A stretch of 64,000 nt of DNA from Haloferax sp. Q22 (GCF_001482285.1 NZ_LOEP01000032.1:162141-226140), one strand, 5' to 3'. Positions 24,129 to 33,294 are shown, numbered from the stretch's first letter. The notes: generated by a model from the sequence alone, not told the origin. Translations and numbers: made by a program.

Positions 24129-24194
24129 TATCGTTCCCGACGGGGCGGAGTGACTTGATTGGTCCGCTTTCGGCGACCGTCTCGGGAAGGCGAC

Positions 24195-26654
24195 TCAGTC
24201 GAGCGACCGCGCCGAGTTGGCGACGACGAGCAGGCTCGACGTGCCCATGGCGACGGCGGCGAAAAGCGGGTTGAGCACGCCGAGGGCGGCCAGTGGGATG
24301 GCGACCGCGTTGTAGCCGAACGCCCACGCGAGGTTGCCGCGGATGCGGCGGTTCACTCCGGTCGAAAGCGAGAACACCTCCGGAATCGCGTCGATGTCGC
24401 GGCCGACGAGCACCGCGTCGGCGGCGTCGCCCGCGATGTCCGTCCCCGTGCCGAGCGCGATGCCGATGTCGGCGGCGGCGAGCGCGGGCGCGTCGTTGCT
24501 CCCGTCGCCGACCATCGCCACGGTGCCCCGGGCGCGGAGGCGTTCGACCGTCTCGGCTTTCGCCTCCGGCGGGACGCCCGCGAACACGTCTGTCACGTCC
24601 GGGTGCTCGCGGAAGCGCCGCGCGGCGCGCTCGGAGTCACCGGTGAGCACCACGACCTCGCGGCGGCCGTTGTCGGCGACGGCGGCGACCACGTCGTCCC
24701 ACGCGGCCCGCGGTTCGTCGCCGACGACGAGCACCGCCCGAGAGCGCCCGGCCCACCCGACGACGACGGGAACCGCGCCCTCGTCGCGGGCGGCTTCGAC
24801 CGCGGCCTCGTGACCCGGTGCGAGCGTCACGCCCTCGTCGCGGAGGAGCGAGGGGTGGCCGACGACGACGCGCTCGCCGTCGACTCGGCCGGAGACGCCG
24901 CGGTCGTGGACGGTCACGTCGTCGGCCGAAACGTCGGGAATCGACGCGTTCGCGTCCGCCGCCTCGATTCGGTCTTCGGCCGTCTCCACGACGGCGGTCG
25001 CGAGCGGGTGCGCGGAGAAGCGTTCCAGCGCGGCGGCCGCGGCGAGGGCGGCGGTTCCGCTGTCGCCGACGACCCGGAGGACCGCCATGTCGCCGTCGGT
25101 GAGCGTCCCGGTCTTGTCGAAGACGACCACGTCCACGTCGGGGACGGCCTCGAAGACGGCCTCGGAGGCGATGACGATGCCCCGACTCGCGGCCTCCTTG
25201 ATGCCCGAGGCGACCGCCAGCGGCGTGGCGAGGCCGAGCGCACAGGGACACGAGACGATGAGGACCGTGAGGCCGATGAGGAGCGCGTCGGTCGGCGTGC
25301 CGCCGCGGACGAGCGTCAAGCCGAAGGCGACGGCGGCGAGGACGAGCACCGTCGGGACGAAGATGGTCGCCAGTTTGTCGGCGAGGCGCTGGACGCCCGA
25401 GCGGGCGCTCTGGATGTCCCAGAGCAGTTCGACCAGCCGGTCGAGCGTGCTCGTCGCGTCCTCGCCGACCGCGACGACGAGTGGGCGGTCGGTGACGACG
25501 GTCCCGCCAAGCACGTCGTCGCCGGGGCGCTTCGTCCGCGGCATCGACTCGCCGGTGACGAGCGCCTCGTCGACCGCGGCGGCCCCCTCGCGGACTGTCC
25601 CGTCGACGGGAATGCGCTCGCCCGGCCGGACCTCCACGAGGTCGCCCGGTTCGAGCGCGTCGAGCGCGACCATCTCGACGGCGGTGTCACCGGCACCCTC
25701 AGCGTCCCCCGCGACTCTGCGGCGGGCCTCGGAGACCCGCGAGGCCGCGAGGTCCGAGAGCATCCCGGCGGCCTTCCGCTTGATGCGGTCCTCGTAGTAG
25801 TTGCCGAGCGTGACGACGAGGATGATGGCGACGGTCACGTCGAAGTAGACGTGGGTCTCGCCGACGAGGACGGCCGCTGTCGAGTAGACGTAGGCGCTCG
25901 TCGCGGCCAGCGACACGAGCAGGTCCATGTTCGGCTGACCGGCGCGGAGGCTGACGAGCGCCCCGCGGAGGATGGGAAAGCCGGTGTAGAACAGGACGAT
26001 GGAGGTCATCACCCAGATGTTGCCGAGGATGTAGATGCCGTCGAACACCCCGAGTTCGACGACCGGTTGGAAGCCGACGTAGGTCGGGTACAGAAACAGG
26101 ACGTACCACAGCATCACCATCATGCCGAAGACGCCGCCGCCGATGACGAACCGCGCGACCTGATTGTCGGAGCGCTCGGCCGCCTCGCGCTCCTCGGGGT
26201 CGCGCGTGCCGTAGCCGTAGCGGGCCAGCGTCCCCGACAGTCCGTCCAAATCGGCGGTCTCCGGGTCGTAGGTGACGCGGACCATGTCGTTGGCGTAACT
26301 CGCCTCCGCGGCGTAGACGCCCTCGCAGGTCCGCGCAGTCCCGGAGACGAACGCCTCGCAGGTGGCGCAGTGCATCCCGTCGACGGCCATGTACGTCCGC
26401 TCGGCGTCGTCGGGCACCTCGTCGGTCTCGCCCGCGAGTTCGCGCTTGACCGTCTCGGGGTCGGCGCTCGCCGCGTCGCCGAGCGCGCGGGTGATTTCGA
26501 GACAGCCGCGACAGCAGAACTCGCCGTCCACCTCGTCGTCGGTGACGGGCGGCGTCGGCGTCGGCAGGCCACAGAGGTCACAGCCCTCGTCGTCAGTTCC
26601 GGCGTCGCTTCCGCCGCCGGCCGACCCGCGTGACCGCGTCGTCGTCGACATCAT
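24195..26654 (-). CDS. Copper P1B-type ATPase, CcoI/FixI-like
   Basis: 819 aa. The N-terminus has a zinc-finger-like block (CDLCGLPTP...FCCRGC) characteristic of CcoI/FixI ATPases, then a heavy-metal-associated domain with MHCATC. The core has TGES, the transport motif CPCALG, the phosphorylation site DKTGTLTDGD and GDGSNDAPAL. CcoI-type pumps deliver copper to haem-copper oxidases; the ba3 oxidase operon is transcribed divergently next door, supporting that role over simple copper tolerance. Its ATG overlaps the upstream SafE-like stop (TGATG). Confidence 0.93.
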   Translation of the reverse strand: MMSTTTRSRGSAGGGSDAGTDDEGCDLCGLPTPTPPVTDDEVDGEFCCRGCLEITRALGDAASADPETVKRELAGETDEVPDDAERTYMAVDGMHCATCEAFVSGTARTCEGVYAAEASYANDMVRVTYDPETADLDGLSGTLARYGYGTRDPEEREAAERSDNQVARFVIGGGVFGMMVMLWYVLFLYPTYVGFQPVVELGVFDGIYILGNIWVMTSIVLFYTGFPILRGALVSLRAGQPNMDLLVSLAATSAYVYSTAAVLVGETHVYFDVTVAIILVVTLGNYYEDRIKRKAAGMLSDLAASRVSEARRRVAGDAEGAGDTAVEMVALDALEPGDLVEVRPGERIPVDGTVREGAAAVDEALVTGESMPRTKRPGDDVLGGTVVTDRPLVVAVGEDATSTLDRLVELLWDIQSARSGVQRLADKLATIFVPTVLVLAAVAFGLTLVRGGTPTDALLIGLTVLIVSCPCALGLATPLAVASGIKEAASRGIVIASEAVFEAVPDVDVVVFDKTGTLTDGDMAVLRVVGDSGTAALAAAAALERFSAHPLATAVVETAEDRIEAADANASIPDVSADDVTVHDRGVSGRVDGERVVVGHPSLLRDEGVTLAPGHEAAVEAARDEGAVPVVVGWAGRSRAVLVVGDEPRAAWDDVVAAVADNGRREVVVLTGDSERAARRFREHPDVTDVFAGVPPEAKAETVERLRARGTVAMVGDGSNDAPALAAADIGIALGTGTDIAGDAADAVLVGRDIDAIPEVFSLSTGVNRRIRGNLAWAFGYNAVAIPLAALGVLNPLFAAVAMGTSSLLVVANSARSLD

Positions 26655-27448
26655 CACAACGGTTGGTAGAAGGGCACGTGAAGGTGCGGGACCGACACGC
26701 CCAGAAGCATCAGCCCGTGCGACAGCGGGATGTAGCCGAGGACGAGGAACGCCGCCCCGAGCGCTCGGTGGAGCGTCGCCCGCCGGCGCGCCGAGACGCG
26801 GCCCAGAAGCGTCCCGTAGAGGAACAGCGTCGGAATCGTCCCGAGGCCGAGCAGGCCGAGTAGGGCGGCGGCCCGGAGCGGTTCGCCCGTCGAGAAGGCG
26901 TAGAGGTACGCCGGGTAGATGATTGGACACGGGAGCAGGCCGTGAATCGCTCCGAGACCGAGGATTCGCGGCCCGCCGACGAGTCTGTCTACGCGGGCGG
27001 TCGCCCACCCGCTGACGCGGCCGAACAGGCGCGTGACCGCGGTCGGTGTGAATCGGTCGATAGCGGCCGACTGGCCGACGAGGTAGCCGACGCCGGTGAG
27101 AATGATGGCGGTCCCGACAAGCAGGCCGGTCGTCGCGCGGACGCCGCTCCCGACGGCGGCTACCGAGTCGAACGCGTCGAAAAACAGGCCGCCGACGAGG
27201 GCGAAGGTGGCACCGATGGCCGCGTAGCTCAGCGCCCGCCCGACGTTGAACAGGGCGTGTTGGCGGACCTGCCGGACGGTGAGCGACCGGCTATCGACGC
27301 CCTCGCGGTCGGCGAGGCGGTCGGCGTAGACGCTGACGAGCGGGCCGCACATCCCGAGGCAGTGTGCCCCACCGAAGAGGCCGACGAGGAGGAACGCGAC
27401 GGCCTCGGGCGTCGCGGCCGGCAGTCCGAGCGAGATGCCGCCGTCCAT
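26654..27448 (-). CDS. SafE/TauE-like membrane protein (oxidase assembly)
   Basis: 264 aa with about six helices. The motif GLFGGAHCLGMCGPLVSVYA near the N-terminus and HGLLPCPIIYPAYLYAFSTG near residue 170 carry paired Cys typical of the UreH/SafE-like family found in cytochrome cbb3 assembly clusters. These cysteines may bind or reduce copper. It lies between a small membrane protein gene (1-nt gap) and the copper ATPase gene (overlap), forming a three-gene operon. Confidence 0.85.
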   Translation of the reverse strand: MDGGISLGLPAATPEAVAFLLVGLFGGAHCLGMCGPLVSVYADRLADREGVDSRSLTVRQVRQHALFNVGRALSYAAIGATFALVGGLFFDAFDSVAAVGSGVRATTGLLVGTAIILTGVGYLVGQSAAIDRFTPTAVTRLFGRVSGWATARVDRLVGGPRILGLGAIHGLLPCPIIYPAYLYAFSTGEPLRAAALLGLLGLGTIPTLFLYGTLLGRVSARRRATLHRALGAAFLVLGYIPLSHGLMLLGVSVPHLHVPFYQPL

Positions 27449-27449
27449 C

Positions 27450-27668
27450 TCACGCGGCGTGTTCGCCGTCGGTCTCGGGGTCGGCGTCGCCGTCGTGGCC
27501 GTGTCCGCCCTCGGTCGGGCTCATGAGGAAGTAGATGACTGCGGAGATGAGAAGCACGTTGACGGCCGTGACGACGCCCGCGAGGGGGTTTTTCGTCACG
27601 CCGAAGATGACCGCTGGCAAGAGCGCGAGCAGTGCGACGGTTCCGGCGCGTCGTGGCGTGAGTTCCAT
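27450..27668 (-). CDS. Small membrane protein with His-rich tail
   Basis: 72 aa, two hydrophobic helices (VALLALLPAVIFGVTKNPL and AVNVLLISAVIYFLMSP) followed by a soluble tail (GGHGHDGDADPETDGEHAA) with three or more His that could bind copper. It is the first gene of the operon with the SafE-like protein and the CcoI-type ATPase. By position it resembles the CcoS/FixS- or FixH-type helper, though the sequence does not prove homology. Confidence 0.7.
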   Translation of the reverse strand: MELTPRRAGTVALLALLPAVIFGVTKNPLAGVVTAVNVLLISAVIYFLMSPTEGGHGHDGDADPETDGEHAA

Positions 27669-27767
27669 ACCGGTCCATTCGCGACCACGGTGTTTCTGAT
27701 TTCGCCTATTCCCACCGCGTTGGAATGGGGTGTTGCGTTAAAGTCCCGTTATTCCTCATGACCGGGT

Positions 27768-28061
27768 ATGGCCGTTGATTCGACAGCAGAGGGAGCCGCG
27801 TCCTCTGCCGCGCGCGTTTCCACCGACGGAGGCGTGCCAGCAAACGCGGATTCCCAAGGTGATTCCGGGCAGGCAGACCCCCCGGTCGACTCCATCGTCG
27901 GGACGGCCGACGACGGCATCGTTCGCGAACTCGGACACGACGATTTCGACCCGGTCGGGACGCTCGTGCTCGTCCTCATCTACATGGCGATTCTCATCGG
28001 CATGTGGGTGTTCATGTACTTCGTCGAGTTCCTCGGACGGGGTCTCACGGTGGTGGGATAG
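27768..28061 (+). CDS. Small ba3 oxidase operon protein with one helix
   Basis: 97 aa. An acidic 55-residue N-terminal region is followed by one transmembrane helix (TLVLVLIYMAILIGMWVFMY). It directly abuts the subunit II gene (TAG then ATG, no gap). Similar one-helix proteins precede ba3 subunits in haloarchaea. First cistron of the oxidase operon, divergent from the copper-delivery operon 99 bp away. Confidence 0.7.
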   Translation: MAVDSTAEGAASSAARVSTDGGVPANADSQGDSGQADPPVDSIVGTADDGIVRELGHDDFDPVGTLVLVLIYMAILIGMWVFMYFVEFLGRGLTVVG

Positions 28062-28601
28062 ATGGAGATACACGCCTACGAGAAACTCTGGTTGGCGCTG
28101 GCGCTCGTCCTCATCGTCGGGTTCATCGGGACGATTACCTACGGGGCCGCCGGCGCGGGTATCGACATGATAGACGACAAGGGCGGCACGGTCGACCCGG
28201 CGACGCTCGACCAGCACCCGAAGTTCGGCGACCCCGGCATCGAACGGAACGGTGAGAACAGCTACGACGTGTACGTCGTCGCTCGCCAGTTCGTCTTCGA
28301 ACCCGGCACGACCGAACCGCTCCGGGTTCCCGCCGGCAGCACGGTCACGTTCCACGTGACCGCCGCCGACGTCATCCACGGCTTCGAAGTCGTCGGCACG
28401 AACGCGAACACGATGGCCATCCCCGGGCAGGTCGCGGAGTTCACCGTCGAGTTCGGCGAACCGGGCGAGTACGGGATGCTGTGCAACGAGTACTGTGGCT
28501 CCGGCCACCACGTGATGGAAGGGAAGATTGTGGTTATGGAACAGGAAGCATTCGACAGTTGGTACGAACAACAGCAGGCGCAAGGGGAGGCTGAGAACTG
28601 A
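28062..28601 (+). CDS. cbaB: ba3-type cytochrome oxidase subunit II
   Basis: 179 aa. One N-terminal helix is followed by a cupredoxin domain with a complete CuA site: His in DVIHGFEV and the CNEYCGSGHHVM block (two Cys, a His and a Met; the Glu between the Cys is also conserved). It accepts electrons, probably from halocyanin, on the outer face of the membrane. It is shorter than aa3-type subunit II, as expected for ba3 enzymes. The stop overlaps the subunit I start by one base. Confidence 0.92.
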   Translation: MEIHAYEKLWLALALVLIVGFIGTITYGAAGAGIDMIDDKGGTVDPATLDQHPKFGDPGIERNGENSYDVYVVARQFVFEPGTTEPLRVPAGSTVTFHVTAADVIHGFEVVGTNANTMAIPGQVAEFTVEFGEPGEYGMLCNEYCGSGHHVMEGKIVVMEQEAFDSWYEQQQAQGEAEN

Positions 28602-30370
28602 TGGCGACCGAATCCGGCGGTAGCGAGTTCGTCGATACGTTCCCCGACGAGGCGGCGATTATCAAGGCGAGTTTCCTCATCGCGTTCGTCTCGCTCGGCA
28701 TCGGCGCCTTCTTCGGGCTCATTCAGGCGCTCCACCGGACGAACGTCCTCCGCGTCATCGACTCCGCGGACTACTACACGTTGCTGACTGGCCACGGCGT
28801 GCTGCTCGCCATCGTCTTCACCATCTTCTTCCTCTGTGGGGTGTTCCACTGGGCGGTCGCGAGGAGCCTCGACCGACCCGCCGAAAGCGCGCTGTTCTCG
28901 TGGGCGTGGGTCGGCCTGATGACGACGGGTACGGTTCTGGCCACCGTCGCCATCCTCGGCGGCCTCGTCCCGAACCTCGGCATGAGCGCGGACGTGCTGT
29001 TCACGTTCTACGCGCCGCTCCAAGCCCACCCGATATTCTACATCGGGCTCGCGATGTTCATCGTCGGCACGTGGCTCGCCGGCGCGGACTGGTTCCTCTC
29101 CTACCGCGCGTGGCGGCAGGACCACCCGGACGAGCGCATCCCGCTGCAGACGTTCATGGTCCTCACGACCATGATTATGTGGTACATCTCCACCCTTGGC
29201 GTCGCCGTCTCGGTGGTGTTCTTCCTCATCCCGTGGTCGCTTGGCCTCATCGAGAGTGTCAACCCGCTTCTGACGCGGACGCTCTTTTGGTACTTCGGCC
29301 ACCCAATCGTCTACTTCTGGCTGATGCCGGCGTACCTGCTTTGGTACACCGTGCTCCCCAAGCTCGCGGGCGGGCGGCTGTTCAGCGACCCGCTCGCACG
29401 CGTGGTGTTCCTGTTGTTCCTCCTGCTTTCGACCCCGGTCGGGATTCACCACCAGTACCTCGACCCGGGCATCGCGGAGGGCTTCAAGTTCATCGCCATG
29501 ACGAACACGATGTTCCTGCTCCTCCCGTCGCTCCTTACGGCCTTCACGGTCGTCGCCAGCGTCGAACACGGCGCGCGCCAGCGCGGCGGTGAGGGCTACC
29601 TCCGCTGGCTCGGCGCGCTCCCGTGGCGCGACCCCGCGTTCACCGGCATGGCGCTCGCCGGCGCGATGTTCGCCGCCGGCGGCTTCTCCGGCATGATCAA
29701 CGCCGGGATGAACATCAACTACCTCATCCACAACACGCTGTGGGTGCCGGGCCACTTCCACCTCACCGTCGGCACGGCCGTCGCGCTGACGATGATGGCC
29801 GGGTCGTACTGGCTCGTCCCGCAGGTCACGGGCACGAAGCTCTACAGTCGCCCCATCGGCCTCCTGCAGGTCATCATGTGGTTCGTCGGCATGGTGTTCA
29901 TGTCGAACGCGATGCACCGCGCCGGCCTCGCCGGCATCCCGCGGCGCACCGCCGAACCGCAGTACCAGAACTTCGAGTTCCTGACGCCCATCGGGAGCAT
30001 CTTCGAGCTTCGGGTGCAGATTGCCCTCGGCGGGACGCTCCTGTTCCTGTCGGTGGTGCTGTTCCTGTTCAACATCCTCCTGACCTCGCTCGGAGAGGAG
30101 TCCGACCGCCCGGTCGACTCCTACCTGCCCGAGCCGCTTTCGGGCCCCGAAGGGAGTCCGCGCATCCTCGACAACCTCGCGATGTGGACCGGTATCGCGG
30201 CGGTGCTCGTCGTGCTCGCGTACACGCTCCCGCTGGCCGGCATCATCCAGAACGGCGGCGGGCTGTTCGGCGGCGGGCTGCCCGTCCCGGCGACGGTCTC
30301 GGCCGGCTTCGATCTCGTGTTGACGACAGTCACGAGCGCGTTCAACACCCTCTGGGGGGTCGTCGCGTGA
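28601..30370 (+). CDS. cbaA: ba3-type cytochrome oxidase subunit I
   Basis: 589 aa, about 13 hydrophobic helices. Low-spin haem His appears in LLTGHGVLLAI; the CuB/active-site His-Tyr region is FGHPIVYFWLMPAYLLWY; the CuB His pair is in GIHHQYLDPG; the high-spin haem and second low-spin ligands are in VPGHFHLTVG. The sequence matches the B-type (ba3) class lacking the D-channel motif. Proton-pumping terminal reduction of O2. It is followed by an overlapping 64-aa gene. Confidence 0.94.
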   Translation: MATESGGSEFVDTFPDEAAIIKASFLIAFVSLGIGAFFGLIQALHRTNVLRVIDSADYYTLLTGHGVLLAIVFTIFFLCGVFHWAVARSLDRPAESALFSWAWVGLMTTGTVLATVAILGGLVPNLGMSADVLFTFYAPLQAHPIFYIGLAMFIVGTWLAGADWFLSYRAWRQDHPDERIPLQTFMVLTTMIMWYISTLGVAVSVVFFLIPWSLGLIESVNPLLTRTLFWYFGHPIVYFWLMPAYLLWYTVLPKLAGGRLFSDPLARVVFLLFLLLSTPVGIHHQYLDPGIAEGFKFIAMTNTMFLLLPSLLTAFTVVASVEHGARQRGGEGYLRWLGALPWRDPAFTGMALAGAMFAAGGFSGMINAGMNINYLIHNTLWVPGHFHLTVGTAVALTMMAGSYWLVPQVTGTKLYSRPIGLLQVIMWFVGMVFMSNAMHRAGLAGIPRRTAEPQYQNFEFLTPIGSIFELRVQIALGGTLLFLSVVLFLFNILLTSLGEESDRPVDSYLPEPLSGPEGSPRILDNLAMWTGIAAVLVVLAYTLPLAGIIQNGGGLFGGGLPVPATVSAGFDLVLTTVTSAFNTLWGVVA

Positions 30371-30561
30371 AGCTCACGAAGGCGCGGGCGCTCATCCTCA
30401 TCGCGTTCAGCGTCCCCGTCGCCATCGAACTGCGCACGGTGGCGGGCTTCTTCAACGTGGAGCTCCCGCTTATCGCCGTGGCTGTCATCGAGTTCCTCTT
30501 TCTCGCCCTGCTGTTCGTGCTGTACGGGCTCTACGGCGAGGGGTCGGAGTCGGCGGCGTAG
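30367..30561 (+). CDS. Small membrane subunit of the ba3 oxidase operon
   Basis: 64 aa from a GTG that overlaps the subunit I stop (GTGA). Two hydrophobic helices (ALILIAFSVPVAIELRTVAG and LIAVAVIEFLFLALLFVLYG) end in an acidic tail. It corresponds by place and size to the CbaC/CbaE-type extra subunits of haloarchaeal ba3 oxidases. The overlap makes co-translation with subunit I likely. Confidence 0.7.
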   Translation: MKLTKARALILIAFSVPVAIELRTVAGFFNVELPLIAVAVIEFLFLALLFVLYGLYGEGSESAA

Positions 30562-30651
30562 CCGTCGACCCGGACGCCGTTTCGCCGCCTGATTTTCTGT
30601 ATCGCCCCCGCGAAACCTGCCACGCGACGACCCGCGTATCGGCATAAAACC

Positions 30652-30699
30652 CCCACGATAGCGTGGGAGACGCTCGGATAGTTTCCCGGCCGCTGGGAA
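30652..30699. other. Two hairpins after the oxidase operon
   Basis: CCCACG-ATAG-CGTGGG (30652-30667) and TTCCC...GGGAA (30683-30699) lie in the 184-bp gap after the oxidase operon. They could end the operon transcript or be part of a small RNA. No T run follows. Confidence 0.3.
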
Positions 30700-30709
30700 G
30701 CAGTCTCCG

Positions 30710-30719
30710 TTTATATTCG
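30710..30719 (+). promoter_or_regulatory. TATA box of the 73-aa membrane protein gene
   Basis: tttatattc lies about 30 nt before the ATG at 30746, the classic archaeal distance for a short-leader transcript. Confidence 0.5.
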
Positions 30720-30745
30720 GTAGTCCCGCGTAAGTCCAAGCGACC

Positions 30746-30967
30746 ATGAGCAACCTCGACTTGATGAAGGCCGGCATCGGCCTCGCGGTTGTCATCGGCA
30801 TCGTCCTCACGGCGGTCGCCGGCTACGCGCTGTTCGCAACGTTCGGCGGTATCGACGGCCTGACCGTCGCGCCGGAACTCTTCGTGTCCGTCCTCTTCGG
30901 CGGCCTACTCGTCGCGGCCGCCGCGGGCGTCCGGCGGGTCGTTCCCCGGCCCCGAACCCGCGTCTGA
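30746..30967 (+). CDS. Small two-helix membrane protein
   Basis: 73 aa. Helices GIGLAVVIGIVLTAVAGYAL and LFVSVLFGGLLVAAAAGVRR, ending in a basic tail (RPRTRV) that should face the cytoplasm. It has its own TATA box, so it is separate from the oxidase operon. No recognisable family. Confidence 0.65.
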   Translation: MSNLDLMKAGIGLAVVIGIVLTAVAGYALFATFGGIDGLTVAPELFVSVLFGGLLVAAAAGVRRVVPRPRTRV

Positions 30968-31103
30968 GCGTTCGCACCGACCGGCTCGGACCGGCTCCGC
31001 TGACCTCCATTCTCCGCTTTCCGACCCGCTGAGCGACCGCGTCGGCTCGGCGGCCGCGCTACTGAGGCGAAAAGCGATACCTCCTGAACACCAATAGAGT
31101 GAC

Positions 31104-31535
31104 ATGTACGACACCGTTCTCGTCCCAACCGACGGCAGCGCCCGTTCCCTCGCGGCGGCCCGTCGTGCTATCGACCTCGCGAGTGCCTACGGGGCGTCGA
31201 TTCGAGTCCTCTCGGTCATCGACGTCGACGACCTCGGTCTGTGGACGGCCGCCGACGTGCCGGTCGAGCGAGTTCGCGCGAGCCTCCGCGACGCCGCCGA
31301 GATGGCGGTCGAGGAGGTCGCGTCGCTCGCCGCGGACGCGGGCGTCCCCTGTGAGACGACGGTCCGGATCGGCGTGCCCTACCGGGAGATTCTCGACGCG
31401 GTCGACGAGGGCGATACGGACCTCGTGGTGATGGCGACCCACGGGCGGACCGGGCTCGAACACGCGATTCTCGGGAGCACAACGGAACGGGTCGTCAGGC
31501 TCGCCGACGTGCCGGTGTTGACGGTTAGGGAGTGA
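31104..31535 (+). CDS. Universal stress protein (UspA family)
   Basis: 143 aa single-domain Usp. The ATP loop is ATHGRTGLEHAILGSTTERV (the first Gly is replaced by Ala, otherwise regular). It starts MYDTVLVPTDGSARS. Monocistronic by spacing; convergent with the next gene. Confidence 0.92.
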   Translation: MYDTVLVPTDGSARSLAAARRAIDLASAYGASIRVLSVIDVDDLGLWTAADVPVERVRASLRDAAEMAVEEVASLAADAGVPCETTVRIGVPYREILDAVDEGDTDLVVMATHGRTGLEHAILGSTTERVVRLADVPVLTVRE

Positions 31536-31559
31536 GTCGAACCCGGAGTCGAACCCGGC

Positions 31560-31988
31560 TCAGACCAACGCTCTGAGCCCGTCGCGGAGCGCCCGCCGAC
31601 CGTAGATCGCGAGGCCGACGGCCCCGGCCGCGCCCAAGAGGAGCGGAATCACGTCGAAGCCGTCGACCGCCAACCGGAGCGCACCCCAGACGAGGAACGC
31701 GGCGGCCTGCGCGACGTAGAACGCGAGCGTCTCGTTGAACGGGACGAACCCCCCGGCGAGGAAGACGACACAGAGGAGCGCGATGCCGATCACGTCGGCA
31801 CTCATCGGCGGGAGCCAGCCGAGCGCGACCGCGCCGACGGCGAACGCACAGAAGACGACGCCGACGGCGAGCCGTAGCGGCGCGATTTCGGCGAACAGCG
31901 ATTTGTCCGGCGGGACGACGTTCGAGCCGCCGTCGGCCGGCGTCGTAGATGTCGGAGGCACAGTCGTACGTTCGTCCGGAACTGTCAA
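31560..31988 (-). CDS. Membrane protein of unknown function
   Basis: 142 aa. A polar, Thr/Pro-rich N-terminal 30 residues is followed by four hydrophobic helices (beginning LRLAVGVVFCAFAVGAVALG and ending LLLGAAGAVGLAIYGRRAL). No conserved polar residues suggestive of a transporter are seen. The start could be as far in as residue 25 if transcription begins later. Confidence 0.65.
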   Translation of the reverse strand: MTVPDERTTVPPTSTTPADGGSNVVPPDKSLFAEIAPLRLAVGVVFCAFAVGAVALGWLPPMSADVIGIALLCVVFLAGGFVPFNETLAFYVAQAAAFLVWGALRLAVDGFDVIPLLLGAAGAVGLAIYGRRALRDGLRALV

Positions 31989-32019
31989 AATTCTATTCTC
32001 TCGTCCGGCTGCGGTCCGC

Positions 32020-33090
32020 TTACTCCACGGGGATGCGACTGCCGCCGTCCCCGCCAGTCCGGTCGTCGCGGTCGACGGCGGGGCGCTCGTCGAGTTCGAC
32101 GACGAGCGTCAGCGGGTCGCCCTCGCGGACGATGCCGACGGCGACTGGTTCGCCGGGGCGCGTTTCGGTGATGAGGTAGCGCATCAGTTCCTCGTGGGTG
32201 CGGACCGGGTTGCCCTCGATTGCGACGAGCACGTCGCCGCCGACGGGGACTTCCGTGCCGCGGTAGTCGGCAGTCCCGCGACAGCCGTGGAGGAATCCCT
32301 CGTCGCCGTCGGTACCGGCGGCGTCGACGACGAGGACGCCGTGGGGCGCGTCGAGGCCGTTCACCTCGGCGACGGTCGGCGTCACGTCGAGAGTGCGCGC
32401 CCGGAGGTACGAGTGGCGATAGCGGCCGTCGGCGACGAGCGCCGGAAGGATGCGGTTGGCGATGACGGGCGAGACGGCGAAGCCGATGTTGTCGCCCTGT
32501 TTAGCGCGGTTGACGCCGACGACCTCGTAGGCGAACTCGGCATCGTCGGCGGCGGCGTCGACGTCGTTGCCGTCGGGTTCCTCGGCGGCGAATCCAACGA
32601 GCGGCCCACCCGAGTTGCCGGGGTTGATGGGGGCGTCCGTCTGGACCACGTCCGGGATGGCGAAGCCGTTCGAGGTGGGGAGCGACCGATTCGACCCGGA
32701 GACGATACCCGCCGAGATAGAGCCGTCGAGGCCCAACGGGTTGCCGAGTGCGGCGACCGAGCGCCCCGGCGCGGGGTTCTCGGCCGCGAGCGGAAGCGCC
32801 ACGGCGTCTTCGGGCAGGTCGTCGACGGCGACGACGGCGAGGTCGGTGTAGGCGTCCGCGCCGACGACCTCGCCGACGCGCCACGACCCGTCGGCAAAGC
32901 GGAGTTCGACCCGGCCGGCGTCTGCGGCGTCGGCGAGCCGCGAGACGTGCTCGTTGGTGACGAGATGCCGGTCGTCGTAGACGAAGGCGCTCCCCGCCCC
33001 GCCGGGTCGGCGGCGGCCGCCGACGTAGACGGAGACGACCGAGGGGATGACGTCGCGGTACAGCGCTTCGAAATCGGGATACGTTGGCAT
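32020..33090 (-). CDS. HtrA/DegP-like trypsin-type serine protease, cytoplasmic
   Basis: 356 aa. The catalytic triad is visible: H48 (VTNEHVS), D83 (AYTDLAVV) and S160 (NPGNSGGPLVG). A C-terminal PDZ-like region begins near GLDAPHGVLVVDAAGTDGDE. Bacterial HtrA proteins are exported; this one has no signal peptide or membrane helix and is acidic, so it probably works inside the cell in protein quality control. The start at 33090 was preferred to the ATG at 33111. Confidence 0.88.
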   Translation of the reverse strand: MPTYPDFEALYRDVIPSVVSVYVGGRRRPGGAGSAFVYDDRHLVTNEHVSRLADAADAGRVELRFADGSWRVGEVVGADAYTDLAVVAVDDLPEDAVALPLAAENPAPGRSVAALGNPLGLDGSISAGIVSGSNRSLPTSNGFAIPDVVQTDAPINPGNSGGPLVGFAAEEPDGNDVDAAADDAEFAYEVVGVNRAKQGDNIGFAVSPVIANRILPALVADGRYRHSYLRARTLDVTPTVAEVNGLDAPHGVLVVDAAGTDGDEGFLHGCRGTADYRGTEVPVGGDVLVAIEGNPVRTHEELMRYLITETRPGEPVAVGIVREGDPLTLVVELDERPAVDRDDRTGGDGGSRIPVE

Positions 33091-33255
33091 GGTGGTGCGA
33101 CGGGGCGGCACATACCGCCGGGGCGTCGCTTACCTCGGGTTAGCGCCCAGCGAATTTGAGCGTGTCGCGTGGTGACAGCCAACACGACTGTCACGGGCGG
33201 CGACCCGGTCGGTGGCGGCGGCCGCGGGGTGCGAGCGAAACGATGCCGCGAGGCC

Positions 33256-33268
33256 CCCAATTTAATAC
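33256..33268 (+). promoter_or_regulatory. TATA box of kdgA
   Basis: ccaatttaatact lies about 30 nt upstream of the ATG at 33295; the sequence around it is otherwise GC-rich. Confidence 0.5.
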
Positions 33269-33294
33269 TATCTGTAGTAAACGTCGAGACAGCA

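Noticed and set aside
24159-26633. 824-codon frame antisense to the copper ATPase
   Set aside because: Shadow of a well-supported gene, with no domain and biased composition.
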